Assembly (NCBI GenBank): GCA_030538175.1
Contig: JAUNUL010000054.1
Span: 1 to 12,240, forward strand
DNA: 12,240 nt
Direction: 5' to 3'
Origin: Propionibacteriaceae bacterium
GTDB lineage: Bacteria > Actinomycetota > Actinomycetes > Propionibacteriales > Propionibacteriaceae
Shown here: in pieces, positions 1 to 6,011 of the stretch
Numbering within the stretch: the stretch's first letter is position 1
Layout: each line of letters opens with the position of its first letter
Position numbers and translations under genes: made by a program
The notes under the pieces: model-generated
The model's input: only the letters and a program-made list of their open reading frames with translations
The model's database searches: none
What the model was told of the DNA's origin: nothing

Positions 1-418
1 CCTCGGCAACGGCCGGATCGAACGCGGACCAGGTGATCCGCCACCGGGAACCGGTCAGCCGGTCGGTCAGTCCTGCCCCACCGCCCTGCACGACGGTGAG
101 GACATCGATCCCGGGCGGGAGTGCGGCATCCAGGGCGGTCAGGACCTTCGCGGGATCGCAGATGGCGGCCAGCCCGATCTCCAGATATTCGGACTCTGTT
201 GCGGCCCCGGTGGGTGCCGCGTTCGCGAACGAGATGCGTGGGTGTGGGTTGAAACCCGATGAATAGGCCATGGGGATCTCTGCTCGCCGCAGCGCCCGTT
301 CGAAGGCGCGCGCGAAGTCACGATGGGAGGTGAACCGGGCGCGGCCACGCTTGGCGTACCTGATCCGCAGCCGCTGCACCGGGGGTGCCTGCTGTTCAGG
401 CTGCCTGCGCTTGCTCAT
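1..418 (-). CDS. DUF2344 radical SAM-linked protein (TIGR03936-like), partial
   Basis: The reading frame starts at the ATG at 418 and stays open to the left edge (139 codons), so the C-terminus is missing. The N-terminus reads MSKRRQPEQQAPPVQRLRIR, followed by a basic segment with F-T-S-H-R-D-F, then A-Y-S-S-G-F-N-P-H-P-R-I-S-F-A and E-S-E-Y-L-E-I. These are the hallmark blocks of the DUF2344/TIGR03936 family as I know it. Members lie next to, or are fused with, a TIGR03960-type radical SAM protein; the biochemical role is not established. Here the radical SAM gene (3203-5173) is on the same strand but separated by two genes. No Shine-Dalgarno sequence is obvious; a -10-like hexamer 8 nt before the ATG suggests leaderless or near-leaderless expression. 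In related genomes an RNase E/G gene follows. The family call is confident; the function is unknown. Confidence 0.88.
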   Translation of the reverse strand, partial: MSKRRQPEQQAPPVQRLRIRYAKRGRARFTSHRDFARAFERALRRAEIPMAYSSGFNPHPRISFANAAPTGAATESEYLEIGLAAICDPAKVLTALDAALPPGIDVLTVVQGGGAGLTDRLTGSRWRITWSAFDPAVAE

Positions 419-426
419 GGGGCGAC

Positions 427-432
427 AGTTTA
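427..432 (-). promoter_or_regulatory. -10-like hexamer of the DUF2344 gene
   Basis: Read on the minus strand this is TAAACT, matching TANNNT, with 8 nt to the ATG at 418. A transcript would start at or within a base or two of the start codon. There is no Shine-Dalgarno sequence in the gap and I see no clear -35. It would let this gene be transcribed separately from the distant radical SAM gene. Confidence 0.5.
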
Positions 433-453
433 ACGTCCCGCGTTGACCTCAGC

Positions 454-484
454 CCCACCCGCGGCCGAATGATCGCCGCGTGGG
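454..484. promoter_or_regulatory. Imperfect inverted repeat between divergent genes
   Basis: CCCAC (454-458) pairs with GTGGG (480-484), and GCGG (461-464) with CCGC (476-479). That makes nine pairs with a two-base bulge (459-460) and an 11-base centre. It lies between the putative starts of the DUF2344 gene and the malic enzyme, upstream of both -10 elements. It may be a regulator site; no regulator is encoded nearby and the match is imperfect. Confidence 0.25.
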
Positions 485-513
485 CATCCCTGCGTTGCCG
501 CCGACTATCCCAC

Positions 514-519
514 TAGGGT
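514..519 (+). promoter_or_regulatory. -10-like hexamer of the malic enzyme gene
   Basis: TAGGGT is followed by 6 nt and then the ATG at 526. This is the spacing expected if transcription starts at the start codon. The same bases include AGGG, so a weak Shine-Dalgarno role cannot be excluded. It closely resembles the element before valS: both read CTAGG(A/G)TT shortly before CCGCATG. Confidence 0.5.
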
Positions 520-525
520 TTCCGC

Positions 526-2349
526 ATGCCTCGTCAGTTCCAGTTCCACACGACCAACGGTGTCGAGACAGCCGAGATCGCGGTCCGCGGTCGTCAGGTC
601 CTTGCCCGCCCGATGCTCAACTTCGGTCCCGGCTATACCGCCAAGGAGCGGCGCGCCCTCGGCCTCACCGGCCTCCTGCCGCCCGCTGTGAACACGATGG
701 CCGAGCAGCTCAAGCGCGTATATACGCAGTTCAAAGCCCGGCCGGACAATCTGTCGAAGTATGTGTACTTGAACTCGCTGCAGGACCTCAACGAGATCCT
801 CTTCTATCGTCTGGTGACCGAGCATCTGGATGAGATGCTGCCGATCATCTATACCCCCACCGTCGGTGAAGCGATCCAGAAGTTCTCCAGCACCTTCGAT
901 CGTGCCCGCGGAATCTATCTGTCGATCGACGAGCCGGAGGCCATCGATTTCGCGCTCGCGTCCTATGGTTCGCATGCCGGTGACGTCGACGTGATCGTGG
1001 CGACCGACTCCGAGGGCATCCTCGGCATCGGCGACCAGGGCGTCGGTGGCATCCGGATCTCGATCGGAAAGCTGGCCGTCTACACGACCGCCGCCGGCAT
1101 CCACCCGTTGCGGGGTCTGCCAATCGTGCTCGATGTCGGTACTGACAACCTCGAGCTGCTGAACGACCCGAACTATCTGGGTGTGCGCAAGGCACGGGTC
1201 CGGGGTCCGCAATATGACCAGTTCATCGATACCTTCGTGAAGTCGGTGCACAAGCATTTCCCCAACGCGCTCCTGCACTTCGAGGACTTCGGGGCGAACA
1301 ACGCCCACCGGGTGCTCGAGACCTATCGCGATGACTACTGCACGTTCAACGACGACATCCAGGGCACCGCGGCCGTGGTGGTCGCGGCCGCTCTGTCTGC
1401 GGTCAAGGCGAAGGGCGAGCGGCTCAGCGATCAGCGCATCGTCGTGCACGGTGCCGGCACCGCCGGTGTCGGCATCATCGACCTGCTGCGCGATGTGATG
1501 ATCCGCGAGGGCGCCGACCCCGACGAGGCCACCACCAAGTTCTGGGGCCTGGGCAGCCGGGGCCTGCTGCGAACGGGAACGAAGATGCGTCCGTTCCAGG
1601 AACGGTACGCCCGGGATTCCGCAGAATTGGAGGGTTGGCAGCTCAAGACCGAGGGGCGCTATGACCTCGTCGATGTGGTGAAGAACGTCAGCCCGACGAT
1701 CCTGATCGGCACATCGGCCCAGCCGGGTGCGTTCACCGAAGAGATCGTCACGCACATGGCGGACACCTGTGAGCGGCCGATCATCATGCCGCTGTCCAAC
1801 CCCACCTCGAAGTCCGAGGCGATCGCCGCCGACGTCATCAAGTGGACCCAGGGCCGGGCCCTGATGGCAACCGGGTCGCCGTTCGATCCCGTGCACTATG
1901 CCGGCACCGACTTCCACATCGCACAGGCCAACAACGCCCTGGTGTTCCCGGGTATCGGTCTCGGCACCGTCGCGATCCGCGCCACCAAGGTGACCGACAA
2001 CATGATCGCGGCTGCCGCGATCGCCGTCGCCGAGATGAGCAACGCCGCGAAGAAGGGCTCTGCGGTCCTGCCGGGCCTCGCCCAGTTGCGCGCGGTGTCC
2101 GCCGCTGTCGCCCTCAAGGTCGCCGAGGCGGCCGAGGAGGACGGCGTCGCGCGAGGTACGCTCACCAACCCGATCCAGGAGATCCACGAGTTGATGTGGC
2201 AGCCGCGCTATCCGAAGGTGCGCGCAGTCCTGGAGGTCAGCGAGCGGTCCGCCCGCCCGACCGACGGCCAGGTCTCAGAGCCCAACGGCGATCCGATCAC
2301 CGATCACTTCGCCAACGCCGGCCCGGACGAGATCGCTGCGCAGAGCTAG
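526..2349 (+). CDS. NAD-dependent malic enzyme (malate dehydrogenase, oxaloacetate-decarboxylating)
   Basis: A cytoplasmic enzyme that oxidatively decarboxylates malate to pyruvate, linking the TCA cycle to pyruvate metabolism and yielding NADH (or NADPH). The 607 residues carry the large-subunit malic enzyme signature in order: N-terminal L-G-L-T-G-L-L-P (45-52); Y-T-P-T-V-G-E-A with the catalytic Tyr109; G-I-G-D-Q-G-V-G-G-I; G-K-L-A-V-Y with the catalytic Lys182; H-F-E-D-F-G with metal ligands Glu253/Asp254; F-N-D-D-I-Q-G-T (Asp276/277); the Rossmann G-A-G-T-A-G at 309-314; then P-L-S-N-P-T-S, A-T-G-S-P-F and N-N-A-L-V-F-P-G-I-G-L-G. It resembles mycobacterial Mez but is longer, mainly because of a hydrophilic C-terminal tail of about 35 residues after M-W-Q-P-R-Y. 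The ATG at 526 fits the family N-terminus. It stands alone on the plus strand, interrupting the minus-strand radical SAM/DUF2344 pair. Cofactor preference (NAD or NADP) is not proven by sequence. Confidence 0.95.
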   Translation: MPRQFQFHTTNGVETAEIAVRGRQVLARPMLNFGPGYTAKERRALGLTGLLPPAVNTMAEQLKRVYTQFKARPDNLSKYVYLNSLQDLNEILFYRLVTEHLDEMLPIIYTPTVGEAIQKFSSTFDRARGIYLSIDEPEAIDFALASYGSHAGDVDVIVATDSEGILGIGDQGVGGIRISIGKLAVYTTAAGIHPLRGLPIVLDVGTDNLELLNDPNYLGVRKARVRGPQYDQFIDTFVKSVHKHFPNALLHFEDFGANNAHRVLETYRDDYCTFNDDIQGTAAVVVAAALSAVKAKGERLSDQRIVVHGAGTAGVGIIDLLRDVMIREGADPDEATTKFWGLGSRGLLRTGTKMRPFQERYARDSAELEGWQLKTEGRYDLVDVVKNVSPTILIGTSAQPGAFTEEIVTHMADTCERPIIMPLSNPTSKSEAIAADVIKWTQGRALMATGSPFDPVHYAGTDFHIAQANNALVFPGIGLGTVAIRATKVTDNMIAAAAIAVAEMSNAAKKGSAVLPGLAQLRAVSAAVALKVAEAAEEDGVARGTLTNPIQEIHELMWQPRYPKVRAVLEVSERSARPTDGQVSEPNGDPITDHFANAGPDEIAAQS

Positions 2350-2399
2350 TGAGGGCTGGCTGAGCAGCGTTCGCGGTTGATTGGGGCCAACAACGACAA

Positions 2400-2428
2400 C
2401 GTCCCCGGTGCTCCACGCACCGGGGACG
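2400..2428. terminator. Bidirectional terminator hairpin between convergent genes
   Basis: A perfect 12-bp stem, CGTCCCCGGTGC (2400-2411) with GCACCGGGGACG (2417-2428), around a TCCAC loop. It lies 50 nt after the malic enzyme stop and 54 nt beyond the lipoprotein stop on the other strand. On the minus strand it is followed by a T-rich run (TTGTCGTTGTTGG); on the plus strand only by a weak TCAATTT. This fits a shared terminator for both convergent transcripts. Confidence 0.8.
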
Positions 2429-2481
2429 AGTCAATTTCGGGGACCCTGGACGGGCTTCGCCCAGTGGATCAGTGGGGCGGA

Positions 2482-3063
2482 TCAGGCCGCCATGGCGGTG
2501 GCCGCCTTGACCGCGAAGTCCTTCGCAGTGCTGGCATCGCCTTCCAGCACACCGACGATGACGATGTGCAGCGACTTCCCCTTGGCATAGATGACACCGG
2601 CCATGGGCGCCCCACCTGAGGAGCCCTCACCCACGCGGGCGTCCTTGGCGCCGGGGATGTCGATCGGTGTGGTGCTCTTGATGCCGGCCGGACCGAAGGC
2701 AGCGTTGGCGTTGGACTCGACGCTGCCGCGCAGCGGGCTGATCTGGCTGGTGACGATCGGGGCACCCAGCGCTGCGTGATAGGAGCACACGTGGTTCCCG
2801 ACGATCTCGCTCGGCTTTGCCTCGGTCACTTGGGCACCGATGACCTCGCTGACCTCAGCAGCAGTCAGCGCCTCGCACGGCTTGTCGCTCGAAGCGGCGC
2901 TGCCGGACTCCGTGGTGGGCGCACTGGCGGCCGTGGTCGTCGTGGCCGGTGCGGGTGCGGTGCTGGGTTCGCTGCTCGACTGGGTGGTTCCTCCACCACA
3001 CGCGGTCAGGGTGACCAGCGCGCCGGCGGCGAGGGTGGCGAACAGAGTATGGCGAAGGGTCAT
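2482..3063 (-). CDS. Putative DUF3558-like lipoprotein
   Basis: A 193-residue secreted lipoprotein. The N-terminus has two basic residues, a hydrophobic core and the lipobox L-T-A-C with the lipidated Cys at 22. Residues 23-61 form a Ser/Thr/Ala/Pro-rich flexible linker. The globular part begins P-C-E-A-L-T-A-A-E-V-S-E-V-I-G (from about 62), which resembles the start of DUF3558 domains of actinobacterial lipoproteins. Cys63 and Cys93 are the only other cysteines and could form an exported disulfide. The function is unknown. Unlike most genes here it has a normal leader: GGAG (3071-3074 on the minus strand) 7 nt before the ATG and a -10-like TAGGCT about 37 nt upstream. It converges on the malic enzyme gene. 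The lipoprotein call is firm; the DUF3558 assignment is tentative. Confidence 0.8.
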   Translation of the reverse strand: MTLRHTLFATLAAGALVTLTACGGGTTQSSSEPSTAPAPATTTTAASAPTTESGSAASSDKPCEALTAAEVSEVIGAQVTEAKPSEIVGNHVCSYHAALGAPIVTSQISPLRGSVESNANAAFGPAGIKSTTPIDIPGAKDARVGEGSSGGAPMAGVIYAKGKSLHIVIVGVLEGDASTAKDFAVKAATAMAA

Positions 3064-3070
3064 GTGAAAG

Positions 3071-3074
3071 CTCC
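3071..3074 (-). promoter_or_regulatory. Shine-Dalgarno site of the lipoprotein gene
   Basis: GGAG on the minus strand, 7 nt before the ATG at 3063. It supports this start and is the only clear Shine-Dalgarno site in front of a promoter-proximal gene in the window. A small GGGTT-TTG-AACCC dyad (3083-3095) lies just upstream, near the expected transcript start. Confidence 0.6.
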
Positions 3075-3099
3075 ATCAACGGGGGTTTTGAACCCTCGC

Positions 3100-3105
3100 A
3101 GCCTA
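3100..3105 (-). promoter_or_regulatory. -10-like hexamer of the lipoprotein gene
   Basis: TAGGCT on the minus strand, inside a CCTAGG. Transcription would start near 3092, giving a leader of about 30 nt that contains the GGAG site. No convincing -35 at 16-18 nt. Confidence 0.4.
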
Positions 3106-3151
3106 GGACAGCCCTGAGGCCACTCGGGCCAACTTGAGCTCACCAGTCAGC

Positions 3152-3171
3152 CCGGACTCCATCCTGTCCGG
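3152..3171 (-). terminator. Possible terminator hairpin after the radical SAM gene
   Basis: CCGGAC (3152-3157) pairs with GTCCGG (3166-3171) around an 8-base loop, in the 139-base gap downstream of the radical SAM stop codon. An alternative, CCTGTC (3163-3168) with GACAGG (3180-3185), overlaps it. Neither has a T-run, so this is only a candidate. The rest of the gap holds the lipoprotein promoter. Confidence 0.35.
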
Positions 3172-3202
3172 TCCCTCCAGACAGGCAGCACGCTGGGGCC
3201 GG

Positions 3203-5173
3203 TCAGTCAGCCAGCACGCTCGGACGGACGGTCGGCAGCGGCAGCAGCACCTGGCCGGTGGGCCCGATCTGGATTTCGGTGTCGAGCTGCGGGCAGACCC
3301 CACAGTCGAAGCACGGCGTCCAACGGCAGTCGTCCACTTCGATCTCGTCGAGCGCGTCCTGCCAGTCCTCCCAGAGCCAGTCCCGGTCAAGGCCGGCGTC
3401 CAGGTGGTCCCACGGCAGGACCTCGTCATAGTCGCGTTCGCGGGTGGTGAACCAGTCGAGATCGACCCCGAATGCCGCCAGTTCCCGGGCAGCCATCTCG
3501 GTCCAGCGGTCGAACGAAAAGTGTTCCGACCAGCCGTCGAACCGGCCACCGTCACGCCACACGGCCTCGATCACTCGGCCCACGCGCCGGTCTCCGCGCG
3601 ACAGCAATCCCTCGATGATGCCGGGCTTGCCGTCGTGATAGCGGAAGCCGATGGCCCGGCCGTACTGCCGATCCGCACGGATCAGGTCCCGCAGCTTCTG
3701 CAGCCGGGCGTCGGTGGTCTCGACGTCGAGCTGGGCTGCCCACTGGAACGGCGTGTGCGGCTTGGGCACGAACCCGCCGATCGACACCGTGCACCGGATG
3801 TCCTTCGTGCCGGCTTCCTTGCGTCCGGTCTCGATGACCCGACGAGCCAGGTCGGCGATCGCGAGCACGTCCTCGTCGGTCTCGGTCGGCAGTCCGCACA
3901 TGAAATAGAGCTTCACCTGGCGCCAGCCATTCGCGTACGCCGTCGCCACCGTGCGGATCAGGTCTTCTTCGTCGACCGTCTTGTTGATGACCTTGCGCAT
4001 CCGCTCCGACCCGCCCTCGGGGGCGAAGGTCAGCCCGGACCGGCGCCCGTTGCGGGACAGTTCGTTGGCGAGGGTGATGTTGAACGCATCGACCCGGGTC
4101 GAGGGCAGGGACAGCGAGACGTTGGAACCCTCATAGCGGTCCGCGAGCTGGGTGGCGACCTCGGCGATCTCGGTGTGGTCGGCACTCGACAGTGACAGCA
4201 GTCCGACCTCCTCCAAGCCCGTCGACTTGAGCCCGCCCTCGACCATGGCGCCGATCGTTTCGATGCTGCGCTCGCGCACGGGGCGGGTGATCATGCCGGC
4301 CTGACAGAAGCGGCAGCCCCGCGTACACCCGCGGAAGATCTCGACCGAATAGCGCTCGTGCACGGTCTCGGCCAACGGGACGAGCGGCTTCTTCGGATAG
4401 GGCCACTCGTTGAGGTCCATCAGGGTGTGCTTCGCGACCCGGAACGGCACCCGCTCCCGGTTCGGCGCGACGCGCATGATCCGCCCGTCGGGCAGATATT
4501 CGATGTCATAGAATTTGGGGACATAGACCCCGCCGGTCTCCGCGAGCCGCAGCAGCAGTTCATCGCGGCCACCGGGGCGACCCTCGGCCTTCCATTCGTC
4601 GATGACCTCGGAGATCTTCAGCGAGATTTCCTCGCCGTCACCGAGCACGGCGCAGTCGATGAAATCGGCGATCGGCTCAGGGTTGAACGCCGCGTGCCCA
4701 CCGGCGATGACGAGGGGGTCGAACTCGCGCCGGTCCACCGCCAGCAGCGGCATGCCGGACAGATCGAGGACGGTCAGCAGGTTCGAATAACCCAGCTCTG
4801 TGGAGAAGGAGACCCCGAGCACGTCGAACGCACCGACCGGGCGATGCGAATCGAGGGTGAACTGCGGCAGATCGTGGGCCCGCAGCTGGGCCTCCATGTC
4901 GGGCCACACCGAATAGGTGCGCTCGGCAAGAATCCACTCCCGCTCGTTGAGCACTTCATAGAGGATCGCGACGCCCTGGTTGGGCTGGCCAATCTCATAG
5001 GCATCGGGATACATCAGGCACCACCGCACGCGGGTGGCGTCCCAGTCCTTCACGACGCTGTTGTGCTCACCGCCCACGTATTGGATCGGCTTGCTGACGC
5101 TCGACAGCAGCGCCTCGACCCGGTCAAAGATGGGCTCGGGCGAGGGCGCGCTCGGGTTCACGGTCTCAGTCAT
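3203..5173 (-). CDS. TIGR03960-like radical SAM protein with B12-binding-like N-terminus
   Basis: A 656-residue protein. Residues about 45-185 look like a cobalamin-binding Rossmann domain: the Q-P-N-Q-G-V-A-I-L-Y-E-V-L-N region and L-V-I-A-G-G-H-A-A-F-N-P-E-P (154-167). The radical SAM core follows, with [4Fe-4S] ligands C283-x3-C287-x2-C290 (F-R-G-C-T-R-G-C-R-F-C) and later F-A-P-E-G-G-S-E (383-390). The C-terminus has a second cysteine cluster, C616-x4-C621-x2-C624-x2-C627, which could bind zinc or another Fe-S cluster. The family normally pairs with DUF2344, here at 1-418. The reaction is unknown; association with the RNase E/ribosomal protein region in many genomes hints at RNA or translation, but this is inference. 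The ATG at 5173 lies 9 nt after a TACGCT -10-like hexamer. It lies 66 nt downstream of ndk on the same strand. Confidence 0.9.
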   Translation of the reverse strand: MTETVNPSAPSPEPIFDRVEALLSSVSKPIQYVGGEHNSVVKDWDATRVRWCLMYPDAYEIGQPNQGVAILYEVLNEREWILAERTYSVWPDMEAQLRAHDLPQFTLDSHRPVGAFDVLGVSFSTELGYSNLLTVLDLSGMPLLAVDRREFDPLVIAGGHAAFNPEPIADFIDCAVLGDGEEISLKISEVIDEWKAEGRPGGRDELLLRLAETGGVYVPKFYDIEYLPDGRIMRVAPNRERVPFRVAKHTLMDLNEWPYPKKPLVPLAETVHERYSVEIFRGCTRGCRFCQAGMITRPVRERSIETIGAMVEGGLKSTGLEEVGLLSLSSADHTEIAEVATQLADRYEGSNVSLSLPSTRVDAFNITLANELSRNGRRSGLTFAPEGGSERMRKVINKTVDEEDLIRTVATAYANGWRQVKLYFMCGLPTETDEDVLAIADLARRVIETGRKEAGTKDIRCTVSIGGFVPKPHTPFQWAAQLDVETTDARLQKLRDLIRADRQYGRAIGFRYHDGKPGIIEGLLSRGDRRVGRVIEAVWRDGGRFDGWSEHFSFDRWTEMAARELAAFGVDLDWFTTRERDYDEVLPWDHLDAGLDRDWLWEDWQDALDEIEVDDCRWTPCFDCGVCPQLDTEIQIGPTGQVLLPLPTVRPSVLAD

Positions 5174-5182
5174 GTCGCGTCA

Positions 5183-5211
5183 AGCGTACGCAGAGACTGC
5201 GGCCCGGCCAA
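5183..5211 (-). promoter_or_regulatory. Promoter of the radical SAM gene
   Basis: On the minus strand TTGGCC (5206-5211) and TACGCT (5183-5188) are separated by 17 nt, a reasonable -35/-10 pair. The -10 ends 9 nt before the ATG, so the leader would be two or three bases at most and no Shine-Dalgarno sequence is visible. The -35 lies within the hairpin at 5201-5226. Confidence 0.5.
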
Positions 5212-5226
5212 CCACTGGACCGGGCC
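5201..5226 (-). terminator. Hairpin after ndk, overlapping the next gene's -35
   Basis: GGCCCGG (5201-5207) pairs with CCGGGCC (5220-5226), and CCA (5208-5210) with TGG (5216-5218). The result is ten pairs with one bulged base (5219) and a 5-base loop. It lies 14 nt after the ndk stop on the minus strand. There is no T-tract, as is common in Actinobacteria. It probably ends ndk transcripts and shares bases with the radical SAM -35. Confidence 0.55.
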
Positions 5227-5239
5227 TGGAGTGCGTCGG

Positions 5240-5647
5240 TCAGGCCTCGGGGAACCAAATGGCGATCTCGCGGGCAGCGGACTCGGGCGAGTCGGAGCCA
5301 TGCACCAGGTTCGCCTGGTTGGAGATCGAGTAGTCACCGCGGATCGTGCCGGGCTCCGCCTTGCGGCCATCGGTGGCACCGTTCAGCGCTCGGACGATCG
5401 TCACCGCCGAGTCACCCTCGAGGACGAATGCGAGCAGCGGGCCGCTCTGCATGAAGTCGCGCAGCTCGTGATACCACGCCTTCTCCACATGCTCCGCATA
5501 GTGCTCATCGAGCACCGTAGCCTCGGCGTTGCGCTGCTCCAGGGCGACGATGCGCAATCCCTTGCGCTCATAACGGGACAGAATCTCGCCGGCGAGCCCA
5601 CGCCGCACGGCGTCGGGCTTGATCAGGACCAGGGTGCGCTCAGTCAT
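5240..5647 (-). CDS. ndk: Nucleoside diphosphate kinase
   Basis: Transfers the terminal phosphate of ATP to nucleoside diphosphates through a phosphohistidine, balancing (d)NTP pools in the cytoplasm. The 135 residues match the family length and motifs: [10 protein letters not shown] with Lys10; R-A-L-N-G-A-T-D-G (86-94); P-G-T-I-R-G-D-Y; and the active-site N-L-V-H-G-S-D-S with His116. I chose ATG 5647 (MTERTLV) over an in-frame ATG at 5659 because the latter lies inside the putative -10 and the family starts at MTERTL. It sits 19 nt after the DUF4233 stop, so it may be read from the folC transcript, and also has its own TATGGT hexamer 7 nt before the ATG. Order folC-DUF4233-ndk is conserved in Actinobacteria such as M. 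tuberculosis. Confidence 0.97.
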   Translation of the reverse strand: MTERTLVLIKPDAVRRGLAGEILSRYERKGLRIVALEQRNAEATVLDEHYAEHVEKAWYHELRDFMQSGPLLAFVLEGDSAVTIVRALNGATDGRKAEPGTIRGDYSISNQANLVHGSDSPESAAREIAIWFPEA

Positions 5648-5648
5648 G

Positions 5649-5666
5649 TCCCGCACCATAGCGGGA
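5649..5666 (-). promoter_or_regulatory. ndk -10 element inside a perfect dyad
   Basis: On the plus strand TCCCGC (5649-5654) and GCGGGA (5661-5666) form a perfect 6-bp inverted repeat around ACCATA, which on the minus strand is TATGGT, a TANNNT -10-like hexamer 7 nt before the ndk ATG. In a transcript reading through from folC, the dyad would fold one base before the start codon. A transcript starting at the ATG would lack it. Confidence 0.5.
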
Positions 5667-6011
5667 TCAGGTCATGCCCCGCTGGGCTTCCAACCGCTTG
5701 CCCAGCACGAAGCAGACCACCCAGAGCATGGCGAACATGACGCCCATGATGAGCATGCCAATCGTCAGGAAGGACAGCGCGAGGGCGGCCACCTGCGTGA
5801 GCCAGCCGAGCGGGTACCCCCGACGCGGCTTGCGCATGCTGCCGGCGGCCACCATCGCCAACGCGGCTGCGGCACCACCTGCACCTGCGGCCAGACCGGC
5901 CGGCACCTCGGAGACCATGATCATGACCGGGACGGACAGGCCGATCGTGATCGCCTCGAAGATGAGCACGGCCATCAGCACCTTGCCCATCGGATTGCCG
6001 GGCTTCAGCAT
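5667..6011 (-). CDS. DUF4233 family membrane protein
   Basis: A 114-residue integral membrane protein with about four hydrophobic segments: roughly 10-33, 37-57, and a long stretch 67-104 that probably makes two helices. The loop S-M-R-K-P-R-R-G-Y (58-66) is strongly basic and likely cytoplasmic. Size, position and sequence fit DUF4233, the small protein found between folC and ndk in Actinobacteria (Rv2446c in M. tuberculosis). Its function is not known. The start ATG shares one base with the folC stop (TGATG), so translation is probably coupled; a purine-rich GGGGGGACGAGG lies just before it within folC. It depends on the folC transcript. Confidence 0.87.
   Translation of the reverse strand: MLKPGNPMGKVLMAVLIFEAITIGLSVPVMIMVSEVPAGLAAGAGGAAAALAMVAAGSMRKPRRGYPLGWLTQVAALALSFLTIGMLIMGVMFAMLWVVCFVLGKRLEAQRGMT

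Noticed and set aside
505..2187. A 560-codon open frame on the minus strand across the malic enzyme
   Set aside because: It is antisense to a gene with clear catalytic motifs. Its protein is low-complexity in Arg/Asp/Gly/Leu/His with no recognisable domain, as expected for a shadow frame in GC-rich DNA.
3186..3220. Nine-base direct repeat CAGCACGCT at 3186-3194 and 3212-3220
   Set aside because: It is short, flanks only the radical SAM stop codon, and has no mobile-element gene or further copies; probably chance.
3134..5740. Two long plus-strand frames (353 and 460 codons) over the radical SAM and ndk genes
   Set aside because: Both are antisense shadows of genes with conserved motifs, and their composition is typical of shadow frames.
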